Positions 50,613-63,817 of a stretch of 64,000 nucleotides of DNA are shown in pieces. Position 1 is the stretch's first letter. Each line of letters opens with the position of its first letter. Source of the stretch: Juglans regia (Eukaryota > Streptophyta > Magnoliopsida > Fagales > Juglandaceae); contig NC_049912.1 of assembly GCF_001411555.2 (NCBI RefSeq), forward strand, positions 23,445,722-23,509,721, given 5' to 3'. Below the pieces are notes generated by a model. That model saw only the letters and a list, made by a program, of their open reading frames with translations. It searched no databases and was not told where the DNA came from. The translations under genes and the position numbers were made by a program.

Positions 50613-51752
50613 AGCGTATTAATTTCAATCATTTAGGATTGTAAGTGAGGTTGGGAACAAGAAAATTAACCTTAGGAGGTTAAGATGGACGACTACCCAT
50701 AACCTAGAATTCTGTCACAAAACATTTATTTCGTTTGAGAACTTCGTATTACCGCCTGCACTGCAGATATCTGTGCAATAACCTTTACAGCATCAGGCAC
50801 AATAAAACACGTATAAATTACAATTATTCCAGTCTTAGCTTAAGCACTCAGTCTTAACTTAAGCATTTTGCTAATTCTTCCGATATTAATTTGTTTGTGA
50901 ATAACCATTCACTTGCAGAAAGGAAAATTATTCCAGTCTTAGCTTAAGCATTCAGTCTTAGCTTAAGCATTTTGCTAATTCTTCCAATATTAATTTGTTA
51001 CTGAATAACCATTCACTTGCAGAAAGGAAATGATTTATTTTAAGTAGGCTTCAAATACTTGAAGATCGTATAGGTTTTTAAACAGAAGTATGTATCTCGT
51101 TCTAGCTTCTTCCTGCTAACATGCTTGTGAATGTATCATTGTTTCTTGTATTTTACAAGGAGATTATGTCGGTTTGCTTCTAGTAGATCAGTATTTTTGG
51201 ACGCTAAGAATTGTCTACCCAATCCTGAAATAGCAAGATTGGCATGATAAGCAAGCAAATAATCATACGATATTTTCTTGGAGCTTTAAATTTTTCTACT
51301 TGATGCATATGGAGGTGTGTGCTCTTTCTTGTTTTGTCTTAGATTTTGTTTTATGATGTATTCCCTCAATTCAGATATACTAGCCAGTTTATTTATCTTC
51401 TAACCAGTTTATTTATCTTCTAATTATTTTAAGCTCATCTGAATATTTTATAACCCACCTCATCATATCCCCTCTGTTAACCTGTCCAAATGCTACTATA
51501 TACCTTTTTGTGAAAATATCTTCTAGTTTGACTAGTAGTGTCTAGTAGCATGGCATTTTGTCTTTGTGCTCTGCATGTTTGCTAAGATAATTAATAAGTG
51601 GGAAACAAAGCCACAGAAAATGCATATTAGAGTAAGCTGGTATCCGTCTTTTGCTGATTCAACAATGTCCACATCATCAGAACTAGTTCCCTATACCATG
51701 TCAAGAGTGTAATGGAAAGCCCATCTGATAGCAGGGCACCTTTAGACAGAAA

Positions 51753-52121
51753 ATGGGGTGGATATTGACAAGTAGGTATGGTGTGGATCTGGAGCTGAAG
51801 ACGGTTAAATATTATTTGTCAGAACTTCAAAAGCCCATTTACTTGCCAGCTGACAACACTAACGAAAATAACACAATTTTTTCACTGCAAAACATGCCTC
51901 TTCTCCCACTTAAATCGGTTTCTGAAAATCACAATTCAAATCCTAACTCTTGCTCTGCAGCTCTAGGATGTAGTTTGTATTACTGGCTTCACACATCACG
52001 AGATGGTCCTGTTAAACCTCAATACTCGAGTGATCTGCGGAGTAGAAAAGTCTCGACTTCTGAAATTGGATTCATGATGAAATACCATGTCCTTGTTAAG
52101 ATGTATAATAAAATTGTTTAG
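51753..52121 (+). CDS. Unrecognised 122-codon ORF
   Basis: The ORF MGWILTSRYGVDLELKT... has mixed composition with no motif I recognise, no clear promoter and no supporting splice pattern. It could be a last exon, a relic, or chance. Confidence 0.15.
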   Translation: MGWILTSRYGVDLELKTVKYYLSELQKPIYLPADNTNENNTIFSLQNMPLLPLKSVSENHNSNPNSCSAALGCSLYYWLHTSRDGPVKPQYSSDLRSRKVSTSEIGFMMKYHVLVKMYNKIV

Positions 52122-52588
52122 CGATTTCTGCACACTGTAGCACAGGTTCTAATTAAGCTCACCAATCAACATGAAGTTTGGCAATTAGAATTACCAGGTT
52201 TGATGCCACGTGATGATGATTCCAATGTAGCATTTCGTGGCTACAATGAGTAATTTTTTTGTTTGTTTCATTGATGTGCCACACCGTCTCTCCTTTCATA
52301 GCATAGAGTTCTGTGGTTTGCCAGTAGACTAGGAAATATTGATATGGCTTACCACTCACTGCAACTCCTATAGATTAGCTCAAATGGAAATGACTTTGGG
52401 CTTGATCCCTTAGGTTTAAGGTTCAGACTCTTGGGTGGTAAACTTCAAACAATTGTTAGAAGTTATGTCCCATTAGTGAAAAGCCGAAAGCCGATGATTT
52501 ATTTGATCACTGTAAATGTGGGTGCAGTATACAGGTCTGAGATTTATTCAGGCTAAGTAAAAGACATGCTTCTTTATGTGATCATCGA

Positions 52589-52762
52589 GTAACGTTACAT
52601 ATAGTCGTGGAGTTCGTAAGCGCTATATAATTATCTTAAAAAAAAATAAAGTCTACTATTAAAAAATTAGTTTTTTTTATATGTATTCCGTATTTACTCA
52701 TTTTTTTCAAAGAAATTACATAGCGTTTACGTAGTCCATGATTACAAATATAATTTCTCTTG
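52589..52762. mobile_element. MITE, family B
   Basis: GTTACATATAGTCGTGGAGT ... AAAGTCTACTATTAAAAAAT ... AAAGAAATTACATAGCGTTT ... GATTACAAATATAATTTCTC. Same palindromic layout as 34441-34614, more diverged. Confidence 0.7.
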
Positions 52763-53639
52763 TAAGAATATGTAGGCTGTAGTCATCAACTATTATGATA
52801 ATGGAAGCATACAGTTTCTTCCCACCTCCTACCAATAAATTAATGGAGGATATTCCATTTCTTGTCCACATGGAAAGCACATCTTTCTGTCTGCCAGATT
52901 TCCCCTGCAATCATAATTTCCTACAGCTCCCACGTTTAGAAGGGCAATTTTCTATCATAATGAGTGATATTTTTTTTAAGATCGGTTATTTCCGGTGTCA
53001 CCTTTTCCTAGTGAAGATCTGAACTTGAATTATGCTTCCTAAACTTGCTGGTGATTTGATTGTGAATGGCATTTTCGTGGTGAGTGAAATTATTATCGAC
53101 CCAAGGTCAAAGAAGTTGGTGACTTGATGACAGGGAACTTTTCAATTCTTCCGTGTTTCAGCAGTAATATATTGTTCTATGAAGCTAAGGTCCAAAATAT
53201 GAAAGAAAGAGGTATTTACACGACTCTACCACCCAGTCAATATGGAAGAATGTCATGTCCAGTTATTGACTTTACGTAACCCTCTCCCAATGATTTAAAG
53301 CAATAAATTAGGTTGAATAATCAAGGCTAAAGGTATTCATAGCGGCTGTTATTTAGCAGTAATATTTATTTCAGAATAATTGTATCTCAGATATCAGCTT
53401 GATGCAGCAGCCTATCTGAGTTCTCTGTTTATCTTAGATATTAATCATGAGGAGGGGGGGATGGATTTCTGCACGTTATTTCAATGCAGAGGAAACTCAG
53501 TATCAAAATTAGTAAACATGTACGGTTGAGCAACAGTACTGATCTAGAAAATTCTCAAGTTCTTATCCGAATTTGAAAATCACAAGTGATAGAAAAATAG
53601 ACAGAAAATGAGTTGTACAATATTTATTTATCTCTTTTT

Positions 53640-53865
53640 TGGTGTGTTTGATTGTTAAAATCAACTCAATTCATTTCAAATTAATCATCTATTTTTTCAA
53701 TTTTTTATAAAAAAAGTTAAATCCATCTCAACATATTTTATACATTAAAATACATATATTAATTTATTTACATTAAAATACATCTTAATAAAATCTATAA
53801 AATATTACTATTTATAGATCAACTTAGATCATCTGAGATCACTATAATATCTAAACGCATTTTAA
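53640..53865. mobile_element. MITE-like element, family A
   Basis: GGTGTGTTTGATTGTTAAAA start and ATATCTAAACGCATTTTAA end, with CAACTCAATTCATTTCAAA and ATTACTATTTATAGATCAAC inside. Confidence 0.5.
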
Positions 53866-54544
53866 ATCTTAAAAGTTGGATGCAAAATTGAGGGTTTCAT
53901 CCAACTAGTCCACTTTACTGAGAAGTGAGGGCCATAGAAGGCACCAAGAGCTCCACTAACCAACACCTTTTTCAGCCTCTTTCGGCTGGAAAACAGACAA
54001 TTGGGCTAATCTTTAGTAGCCTTCAGTGCCTGGAGACGCTCTGCTCTTTCAAAAAATTCCATAATCAGAAATGCCCGACTCTTTCTCTCTCTCCAGAAAT
54101 GGGTGAAAGTGGAAGTAAACTGAAAGATATTTTTTGGGGTTCTTGAACATTGATCAGTAGAATGTAAGTTCAATGTTGCAATCACGTTTTAGCAACATTT
54201 GAATTGAAGCAAGTAGTTAGCTAGTTTCATCTTATTTTTGGATCACTGTATAGAGACCAATATTTTCAGGAACATGCATTGATTCGGAGTTGATTTGCAG
54301 AACGTGACATTTTTTTTTTGTCTACTTCATATTTTGTTTCATCATGAAATATGAACATCATCGCTGGAACGAAAATAACCACTCAAAGACAACGAGACAT
54401 TTCGTACGTGTCATCTTCGTACTTTTTGTCCAGAATGATTTCCGAACACGTTCCAATCTTTCATTTGGAAACGTCTTTGTTGAAGTCCGCAAAAGGACAC
54501 TTTTTTTTTTTAAAGTAATGATATTATTGACTGTCGTGCACTCT

Positions 54545-54740
54545 TTTTTTTTTTTTTTTTAATTCGGGTGAGGTTGAATTTCAAACCATTTTAATTCATT
54601 AATTTTAATATAAAATATAATAAATAATTTAATTTTTTTAATTTTAAAATAATAATAATAATATTAAAAACTAATATTCTAACAATATTTTATCATCTTA
54701 ATTCAACTCAACTTATTTCAACATCTAAATACATCCAAAT
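54545..54740. mobile_element. MITE-like element, family A
   Basis: T-run, then TAATATAAAATATAATAAAT, AATAATAATAATATTAAAAA, TCAACTCAACTTATTTCAAC and ATCTAAATACATCC. Confidence 0.55.
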
Positions 54741-54751
54741 GAGTGAATATA

Positions 54752-55522
54752 AATTTTGTATAAAAAAATTAATTTTTTTTTAAAGAGAAATATACTATAT
54801 TTATATAATTCATAATTACTTTTCATTTGGATTCGAAGAAGAGTTGAGATGAATTGTGAATAATAGTAAAATGAATTACAAATAATAGTAAAATTTGTAA
54901 GTTAAAATTGATGAATATTAATAAATAATAATAAGATGAGTTGAGATGAATTGTGAATTTAAACCGGATATAATCATGCGAAGATCCCGACAATCTCTTG
55001 GGAAAAGCAATTCGGGGTTTGAATGAGCGTGACTCTCCTTGTGAAGTTTGCCTTTTTTCCAACAAGAGGAAAGAGGAGGGAAGAAGTTAATTGATTCCTA
55101 TGCTGCATTTTAGAATGCACCTAACCAATAAAACAAGCTGGGAATTGGTCCACAAGCAAGCTAAGTAGGTCCTTCACCACAAAGACCTAAAAATGTAATC
55201 CCTTATCTCGGATTGTCTATTATCTCTATGATCTAGGGTTAATTTAGGTACTAGAGAATACTCTATTATTATTTATTATTTTATTATTTATTACTATTCA
55301 CTATTATTTAATATTTTATCATTATTTTTTATATTATTATTTATAAAATATCTAAGATCAATACCTTACTATTTAAACACAATCTAAATACGCTGACCAG
55401 ACATAGACAACGTACAAGTAACGTAGTACTCATAAAAAGATAGAATATTATTTGTGCGTTAAGGCCTAGGATTGTTGTTCAATATTGGAGCGTCCGAGTG
55501 CTGAGGTTGTTCCCACGATTGA
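54752..55522. repeat. Duplicated 0.77-kb segment, copy 1
   Basis: Nearly identical to 63046-63817 in the same orientation. Differences include about 21 extra bases here around 55033-55057, a shorter AT stretch near 55265, and scattered substitutions. It contains half of a family-B MITE (54755-54816), GAGTTGAGATGAATTGTGAA blocks and a GC-richer core near 54965-55060. No protein recognised. Confidence 0.9.
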
Positions 55523-56073
55523 ATTTAATTAGAATTTGGAAACTGGGACTTAGATTTCTGAATTATAATAATAAAAAAAGAGCTTAGTTTTGTTGGAATT
55601 GAAGAACAAACATAAATATCAGGTTGACCAATGCAAAAGAATGAATAAATAATAAGATTTATAAAATAATTAGTAACGTGGCAAATACATTGCTTCAGCT
55701 CTTAAATATCTTATATATATGATAGGTCATACTAGGTTCGTAATTCTTGTCTATTTTTTTTTATTGAATTAAAAAATATTATTTTTCCCACATTCTTACT
55801 AACGTTTAAAATAAGTTCACAATATCTCAAACTATTTTATTGTTCTAAGAGATAATTCAAAACCATTTTTCAAAGCAATAAAATAACACGATATTAAATA
55901 TTTGATAAAAGAAAAAAAAATAAAAATTAAAAAAAATGTAGTGTATAAAAATTGTATAGATTTTTTGTATTATATATAGATAGATGCATGTGATATCTGG
56001 TTACATATATACCTGATCATGAAAAGCAGCACTGTAGAATATTATAATATAACTTAAACTACTAAAGACTTAA

Positions 56074-56830
56074 GGGTGAGTTTGGATATTCAGTAATATG
56101 AGATAAGATGTTTTGTTGAAAGTTAAATAAAATATTGTTATAATATAATTTTAAAATATAATTTTTATTTTAAAAATTAAAAAAATTGAATTATTTATTA
56201 TATTTTTATATGAAAATTTAAAAAAATCATAATTATGAGATGAGATGAGATAAAAATATTTTATACATCCAAACTCGGCCTTAATTTTAAATACAACTAA
56301 AGATTTAGGAGGCGTTTGGATTTACAACTCATCTCAGCTCATCTCAACTCATCTCATTACTATTCAGCAATTTTAACTCACAAATTTCATTACTATTCAC
56401 AATTCATCTTATTACTATTCACAATCCATCTCAACTCATCTTCAAATCCAAACATCTCCTTAAGAACCCACCAGCAATAAGCTTGCATACAACGTTAATG
56501 GTGATATTAGAAACGTACGTACAAACTGATCAGAAATCATTCTCCAACAATAAGTGGCCTTTAATGTTTTTAGTCAATTATATATACGGAGGGCTTTCTT
56601 CGGACAGGTTTGGAGGATTATATAAGAATTTTGTATTTTATTTTAAAGTTTAAAATATTATATTTTTATATTATTATTATTTTAAAATTTAAAAAATATG
56701 TATTAAGATTTGAAAAAGTTGAATTATTTATTATATTTTATATAAAGATTTAAAAAAAATATAATGATGAGATAAGATGAGATGAAATAAAAATTTTATA
56801 TTTTATCTTGTACTCCAAACCTGCCATTCA
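56074..56830. mobile_element. Three successive family-A MITEs
   Basis: 56074-56282 (GTGAGTTTGGATATTCAG ... CATCCAAACTCGGCC), 56308-56461 (GGCGTTTGGATTTACAACTC ... AATCCAAACATCTCC, a short near-perfect palindrome) and 56603-56830 (CAGGTTTGGAGGATT ... ACTCCAAACCTG). Their terminal inverted repeats are the clearest in the window. Confidence 0.75.
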
Positions 56831-58710
56831 TGTGCATTTATTATCATATTACTATCACATAGACTTGCCTGTAGAGAATAAAATATCCCAAGTCAAACCA
56901 GGCAGCTTACAATTAACGTTGTCCATAGATTTATTTATTTTTAAAATTTTTCTCTCGCTTTCTGTAAAGAGAAAAGGTTAATTTATCTGTGTTTGATAAT
57001 TTACTCATAACCTATTAGTTTAATTAATAACCCTCGTCCTCATTTTCTTGATGATAGCCACTAGGGCTTGTTTAGATTTAAAACTTATTTCATCTTATTT
57101 TATCTTTATAATTTTTTTAAATTCTCATATAAAATATATTATACCTCAATTTCAATACCAACAAATTTTTCACGAGTTACTCTATCAATTCGAGCTCTGT
57201 CTCCACACGGTTTGTTGAGTATACCAAGTAAATAATTTAGAGTAACACTCAAATGCCCACAATCTAGACGTCTTTTATGGAGATGACTAGTTTTGAGAGA
57301 GCGGTTCATTTTAGGAGAGATATTTTTTAGAGGTACCATTTGATCATTTCCATCCGCAACCGACAATTGAACCGTAATGGCCGGCCATTAAAATTCATGA
57401 AGTGGTTGTTACTTAAATTTAAGTACTACACCAGGTCGTAAAGTCATGCATTACTGCCTCTTGATGAAGATGAAGGGGTTGCCCACTATGAGAACACCTT
57501 TATTCAAGTATGAATCACCATTTTCAAATGCATGCATCAATCAGTACACTTGAAATTTCACTAATATCAAATTCTAAACCTAAAAATGTGCATGTTAATA
57601 GTAACATCATATCCATTTAAGGTATCTTGATTTAATAATAAGGAATCATCATCCTCCCATATCATGTTTCAATAGTAAAATCTCATAAGCATATCATGAT
57701 CATGTACTCGACACAGAATTTTATTAAAAAAAAAAATTAAAATACTAACATTTTTTAATATTATAGAAGCCGTGTTGAGTTTATAAAACAAATATTGCAA
57801 GTAGATATTTTTTTTTGTAAATACACGTGTCATGCACAGACTTCAAGACTTTTATGAAATGAATATTAAATTATTCTTAGATTAGTATTAAACAAGAATA
57901 GAATCATCCAATTTCGTAAAGAGCCTGTCACGATCCATTACAGTAACCCCCACCCTGAAAATCCACTGTCATACTGTTACAACGATAATAACTAACGGTA
58001 AGCCAATTCTAGCCGTCTATCAGAAATATTCCCCCGACACACTATGATCTATTCCAATTTTGACTACAGCATAAATCTTTTTTCCTTTTTTTTTCACTCC
58101 ATATCCAATCAGAAAAGTAAACGCTCTCCATTTTCTTCCCATTTCAGATTAATAGCAATAATAAATGGAGTATCATCCCTCCCTCAAATTTTGAGGGGAT
58201 TTTTTTTTCTTAATCCAATCGAGTTGTTAGTTTCTGAGAGCTGTCTGATCTGTCCTCCTACTCGTGGAAATCAAACTATATCGTTTGTTAGTTGTATTCG
58301 CACCAAAATCGTTACGAAACCATAAGTTTCCGTTAGTTTCTCGGGAACATCTCCCCTCGCTTACCCAATGATGGTTTTACTATTATCTCCTTAAGTTCAA
58401 ATGTCATCAGTTTTCTCATTTACTCATTCTTTGATTTTGTCATTGCAAACTAAAGCTAGGATGAGCGTTGACCCCGTCTGCATTGGCAAACAGCTGTAGT
58501 TTATAGCCAGAATCACCTCCAAAATTTTCGATTTTCTGGCTACGGTTTGTGGATTATTGATTCTCAGGCAATTGGGTGTATTGGGTTTCTGCTGAATTGC
58601 GGAAATTCTCTGAACTTTCGATCAGGGATTCCTTCTCTGTTCTGTTTTTTATCGGAGCTAATTAGGGAAGATTTTGGGTTCTTGGTCGTGAGGATTGTAT
58701 TATTCTTTTG

Positions 58711-60475
58711 ATGGAGACGGACGCTAAGGTTGTTAGTGGCTCTAAAAGTAAGGCGCTAGGTGTTACAGACCTGCCGAAGGTTGAGGATCACCGTGTTAAT
58801 GGAGAGGAGGATAGTGAGTCTAATTCGTTGTTGCCGCCTAGGCGAGGTGGAATGTCGAGAAATTCGGAGAAGACGCGGCTGAAGGTGCAGTGGAACGATA
58901 AGAATGGGAATAAACTCGCTGAGGTGATGGAATTCTATCCAAGGTAATATACACGGAGTCGTATACTTCAATATGTGTTTTTGGACAAAGTTTAATAATG
59001 TCTTAGTTGTTGTTAATGATTCACCTTGCTTGTTTGAGTATTGAATGTTTTGGTTTGGAAACTTATAGTAGCTAACTAGGGGTGTAACTTAAGATTCTAT
59101 GAGCAACAGAGCTTCAGATGAAGAGAAAGGTAATGCCATTGATGTGTGATGATGGCTTTATGACTAGGAAAAAGACAACAATTTGGTTTGATGTGGGTTG
59201 ATGAATTGTTGTATGAGCAAAGCTTGATTTATTTTAGTTACATGTTGTCGCTTCCTACTTCCCAGTCCGCTCTAATAATGGCAGGATCAACCAAACAACA
59301 GGACGAGCTAGGGCTGGGATCATACTGAATCAATTGGTATAAAACACAAATGGTCAGGAGAAAAACCCCTAGTCTTTAAACCAAGTCTTGATGTTGCATC
59401 ATGTTTAATCGAATATACAGTTGAAGTTCATAATTGAATATTTGTTCTCACTGTATATAATCAGATATAAAACCAACCCTGGCACTTTGAATTAATGATC
59501 CATGGAAATTAAGAAGTTTGTTTCGTTGTAAACTACACAAGGCAGGACATTCTCTGTAGTCTGATCTCGAGAACATATGACATTTTGGGGCATTTTGTAG
59601 AAAGATAGAAGCTCACTTGAGTATATCAAGATGGAGTTGTTTGGGCTGTAAAGGGTGGGGCAAGAATTGAGTGGCTTACGTAGGGCAAAAAAGAGATGCA
59701 TCAGGCTTTCTGAGATTCATGGATTTTACTTTGGCCTTTTATCGAACTTGTCAGTTGTCACTATTGTTGATTCTTTCATCACACTACCATGGCTTTGTGG
59801 TTTTTGAAGAGAATAATTTGCAAATTGGTGAATTGGAAAGCTGTACAAACGTTGTTTGAGCGAGCATAGTAGTAACCTTTGACTATTGCTATCTGATTCT
59901 ACCAAGCAAGGGTGTCAAAGGATATATAAAAGGATATATACGTCTCGTACTAAAATACATTTTCAGAACATGAAGTTGATGAAGTTGAAATTTATAGTAC
60001 TTGGTTGGACTGGTTTTATCATGCTCCACTTTTCTCTGCACTTGATTCTTTGTGTGAGATGGTGGATTTTGCTATTAGAAAGGCTAAAGCAGATGTGACA
60101 TAAGTTTTGACATAAATAGAAATTATTGTCATTTTTCTATTATTCTGTATTTTGGACTGCCCAATGTATAACTGTTACCTTATTCAGTTAGCCCATACCT
60201 CTTTTCTTTTGCTATGAGAGAAGATTTTTTATTTTTTTATTTTCCACTGCTTCATCGCCTTAAGAACTAAATTAGAAGTAGGCAGTATCTATGCCCTACG
60301 GACTCCAGTTTTAATTCTGAAAGAAAATCATGACATATGCGATTAGCCATAAATGCTTGATTTGATTACATTAGTTTTTAATTATCTCTCATTCCTTGTC
60401 CCCTCTTGTTCCTGCAGTGATGCAAGTGACTCTGATGATGAGGATTCGGATTCTTGCATCTGTACCATAATGTAG
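58711..60475 (+). CDS. Small acidic plant protein with C-terminal CaaX box
   Basis: Exons 58711-58943 and 60418-60475 (1474-bp intron, donor AAG|GTAATA, acceptor TTCCTGCAG); 96 aa. Function unknown. It reads like a conserved small plant protein: the middle holds NSLLPPRRGGMSRNSEKTR, then LKVQWNDKNGNKLAEVMEF, then a Ser/Asp-rich tail (SDASDSDDEDSDS) ending CICTIM. The last four residues CTIM fit a CaaX prenylation box, probably farnesylated given the final Met, and the neighbouring Cys could be acylated. This suggests membrane attachment; that is inference from the motif. No transmembrane segment or signal peptide. The second exon is short but its phase, acceptor and motif support it. Confidence 0.8.
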
Positions 60476-62377
60476 ATATCATTCAGTGCACCATTATCAA
60501 AACAATCTGCTGGATAAATTATTGGGAGCATGCATCCTCTTCAACTTTGATGATCATAGAGCAAATTGGCTTCCTCTCATCTCATCTTGCTGTTGGAAGG
60601 ATAGATCAAAAGGTCCAAAGCTGCAGAGTCTCATGTTTGGCATGATTCGTTTGCTATTCATCAAAGCAAAGTCTAAGACCATTCCTTAGGCGAGATTTTG
60701 GTGAGTTTCATAGAATCATATGCAAACTCTTTTGACAGTGAATCTCCTTCCCATTACAAAATATGATGAGGATGATATCTATAATGCTTTCAGTGGCTTG
60801 CCATTTATTCGATGAATCAAGCTTTTTGATGCGTTGCCGTGTACATTTATTATATTGTAGAATATACAGACGAAATAAATATTCATATAATTATCAGGTT
60901 AATGAAATGGCAGATACCTCAATTTTATCTACTTCTTTTCCTTGGCATTTAAATTCTTCATGACTCAATGCTTGATTATCACCACGTCTACAAAATTATT
61001 CTGCCGAGACAGTTTTATTTTTAACCAGCATCTCTTGGTGCATTTAACGTGCAAAATACCTTAGAACATGTGTTATACATGTGAGTTCTTCAGTCAGTGT
61101 GGCTTGGAACATGTGTTAAAATGTGTTAAGTTGTAGCTATAGATATAGTGTATGTCAATTATTTTCAAATTTAGACTCATGAACTTCCATAATTTTAAAT
61201 GCATCAATTTTACTTCTTTAGAATCCCCAGAATCAATCATATCCCATGCATATACGTACTGTCTACATCTTGGAATATATACCTTGTCTACTCCATAACT
61301 TGAGCATTTCCTTCACTATATGCTCCATAATTAGTCATACAGAATTTAATACCTGCATCCTCATGGTCCACTCACTAATAGATATAACGAACACAAAAGT
61401 GGCGCAGATGCTCTTTTGCATGGATTCCTAATCTGGCACAGATGAGTTTAGCATGGAACCGTAATCCCATTGATCATCACCATGAGTCTATGATGGTCTG
61501 TTTGTGGGAACTAGTACTTCCAGATATAATTATTCCCACATACAGGACTCTGTTTTCCACCATCAATCCTCATTCTTTTAACCTTACAGGTCTGATTATC
61601 AATATCTAACTCATGAACAGAACTAGCAAACCCGCCAAGCCAGTAATTTTAATTCATGGGCAGTCAATTGACTCCCGCTTATGACACTGATTGTAAAATC
61701 ACTCCTCTCTTTGCAATTGATACGACACTGATACAGCTCTAGTTATTGTTGCTATTATTAATTTGCCAGTGTGTGACCTGTAGCCGGATGATTATTCCTC
61801 AAGTCTTGTTGACGTTAATCACTTGTACTGAATGGTTCCATTCGATATCACTCTCTCCTACAAACAGTAAGACATATAAGAGACAGCCAAAGCCCACTGA
61901 CATGGTACTATAGTGAGAAACACAAAACAAGCGGAAGATGATCAAAGAATGAGAAACACAAACGCAAGCAAAACGCCAGATTGTTGAACACCCTGTCTAA
62001 AATAGCCAAGAAAGATAACTCCCCGTGGCTGTGCTGCTATGATAATTTGCATCATTGTATGAAAATCAGCAATGTTTACCAGTTTCCTTTCTTGATAGGT
62101 GTATAGAAGTAGGTTGAGTTTGAGTTTTATATCCCTGTTCGATACGACCATCTCCCGTGAGGACCTGATGTGTGAGATTCTGCAGGCGTTTAATCTGGCT
62201 GATCTCTAGAATTTGTCTACCTTCTCTTTTTCTACTTGGATTGGATCCAGCAGACATATTTCTCTTCACTAAAATGGCCTCACGAGCAGTGGATTATGGT
62301 CGAAGACCTCTTGGACTTTGGTAAAACCAACCAGTTTGGAAGGCTGGCATCAACAGCAATTTCTTGCATTTGAGGCT
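60476..62377. other. 3' region of CaaX gene and intergenic DNA
   Basis: No supported gene. A minus-strand ORF at 62066-62269 (MKRNMSAGSNPSRKR...) has a plausible composition but no partner exon or motif I recognise. Confidence 0.4.
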
Positions 62378-62435
62378 CGACTGCCCGCCCTGGATTGGAG
62401 AAAGGCCGTGGATCTATGCATGGCTTTAAACTAAA
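62378..62435. repeat. 58-bp direct repeat, copy 1
   Basis: CGACTGCCCGCCCTGGATTG... is identical over all 58 bases to 63817-63874. It is GC-richer than its surroundings. Confidence 0.95.
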
Positions 62436-62684
62436 TGGTAGTGTGGCACTGTGGTTGTTCCTTCGATTCGTTGATCTCCTTCCTCTGGCTCTCAGGTTGT
62501 GCTACTCTCTCTTTGAATGCTTTCCATTGGGATATGTTCTCTATTGGCTCCTATCCCGAGTATTTTGATGCAAGCCCATTGACTCAAATATTAAAATTAT
62601 CATTTATTCCAAAAATTTAAACTGATAAAAATGGATAGATTTTATTATTGAAAAATACTTGTTGCAAGTGTCTGGTACAAACGG

Positions 62685-62897
62685 CGTGCAAACGGAATTG
62701 ACATGGAGACACTTAATGAGAGAGACCAAGCTGATGAGAGAGAGACTGACCTGAGGAGCGAGAGATAGAGAGAATTGATGAGAGAGAGATAGCTGATGAG
62801 AGAGAACATGTGTGTTTAGAGAAAGAGTAAACAATTCATTTTAAATCTGACGTGGTATGAACGACTGCACACTGGTTGTATCTAACGATTATATATA
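62685..62897 (-). repeat. Dispersed repeat with internal CTCTCTCATCAGCT minisatellite, copy 2
   Basis: Reverse-complement of the 25046-25331 repeat: same head (GTTAGATACAAC, GTGCAGTCGTTCAT, GTCAGATTTAAAATGAATT), fewer minisatellite units, same tail (GTCTCCATGTCAATTCCGTT). Confidence 0.65.
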
Positions 62898-63045
62898 GAA
62901 GAACTATTTATTATTTTATATCTTAATACTCATTCTCACTTGTGGGTCATACTTTTTCTTAATGAGTAGACCCAACAAGTGAAATATTTAATTAAATAAG
63001 ATAGAGTGTAGAGTTTGGGTTCGAATTCAAGATTTCTACTCTGAT
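62893..63045. repeat. Dispersed repeat E, partial copy
   Basis: TTATTATTTTATATCTTAA, ATGAGTAGACCCAACAAGTG, AATATTTAATTAAATAAGAT and GGTTCGAATTCAAGATTTCT match the repeat at 21467-21745. Confidence 0.55.
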
Positions 63046-63817
63046 ATTTTGTATAAAAAAATTAATTTTTTAATAATAAATTTTATATTTTTTAAGAGAA
63101 ATATACCATATTTATATAATTCATAATTACTTTTCATTTGGATTCGAAAAAGAGTTGAGATGAATTGTGAATAATAGTAAAATGAATTACAAATAATAGT
63201 AAAATTTGTAAGTTAAAGTTGATGAATATTAATAAATAATAATAAGATGAGTTGAGATGAATTGTGAATTTAAACCGGATATAATCATGCGAAGATCCCG
63301 ACAATCTCTTGGGAAAAGCAATTCGGGGTTTGAATGAGCGTGACTTGCCCAACAAGAGGAAAGAGGAGGGAAGAAGTTAATTGATTCCTATGCTGCATTT
63401 TAGAATGCACCTAACCAATAAAACAAGCTGGGAATTGGTCCACAAGCAAGCTAAGTAGGTCCTTCACCACAAAGACCTAAAAATGTAATCCCTTATCTCG
63501 GATTGTCTATTATCTCTATGATCTAGGGTTAATTTAGGTACTAGAGAATACTCTATTATTATTTATTATGTTTTTATTATTTTTTTATTTATTACTATTC
63601 ACTATTATTTAATATTTTATCATTATTTTTTATATTATTATTTATAAAATATCTAAGATCAATACCTTACTATTTAAACACAATCTAAATACGCTGACCA
63701 GACATAGACAACGTACAAGTAACGTAGTACTCATAAAAAGATAGAATATTATTTGTGCGTTAAGGCCTAGGATTGTTGTTCAATATTGGAGCGTCCGATT
63801 GCTGAGGTTGTTCGCAC
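63046..63817. repeat. Duplicated 0.77-kb segment, copy 2
   Basis: Same orientation as 54752-55522 and nearly identical. The match stops at GCACGAC, where the 58-bp repeat takes over. Confidence 0.9.

Larger units (their letters stand above)
50613..58710. other. Gene-poor, MITE-rich intergenic block
   Basis: No firmly supported gene. An imperfect tandem repeat lies at about 50827-51027 (TTCCAGTCTTAGCTTAAGCA, then TTTTGCTAATTCTTCC, each twice). Individual elements are listed separately. 57063-57140 is a truncated family-A copy. The stretch 57400-58700 leads into the CaaX-protein gene. Confidence 0.5.

Noticed and set aside
54823..55065. 80-codon minus ORF in the duplicated segment (also 63134-63355)
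   Set aside because: The indel between copies changes its N-terminus, its composition is AT-driven and it has no motif; duplication explains its recurrence.
61942..62269. Two overlapping minus-strand ORFs
   Set aside because: No family motif, no coherent exon pair and no promoter signal; noted only as weak possibility.
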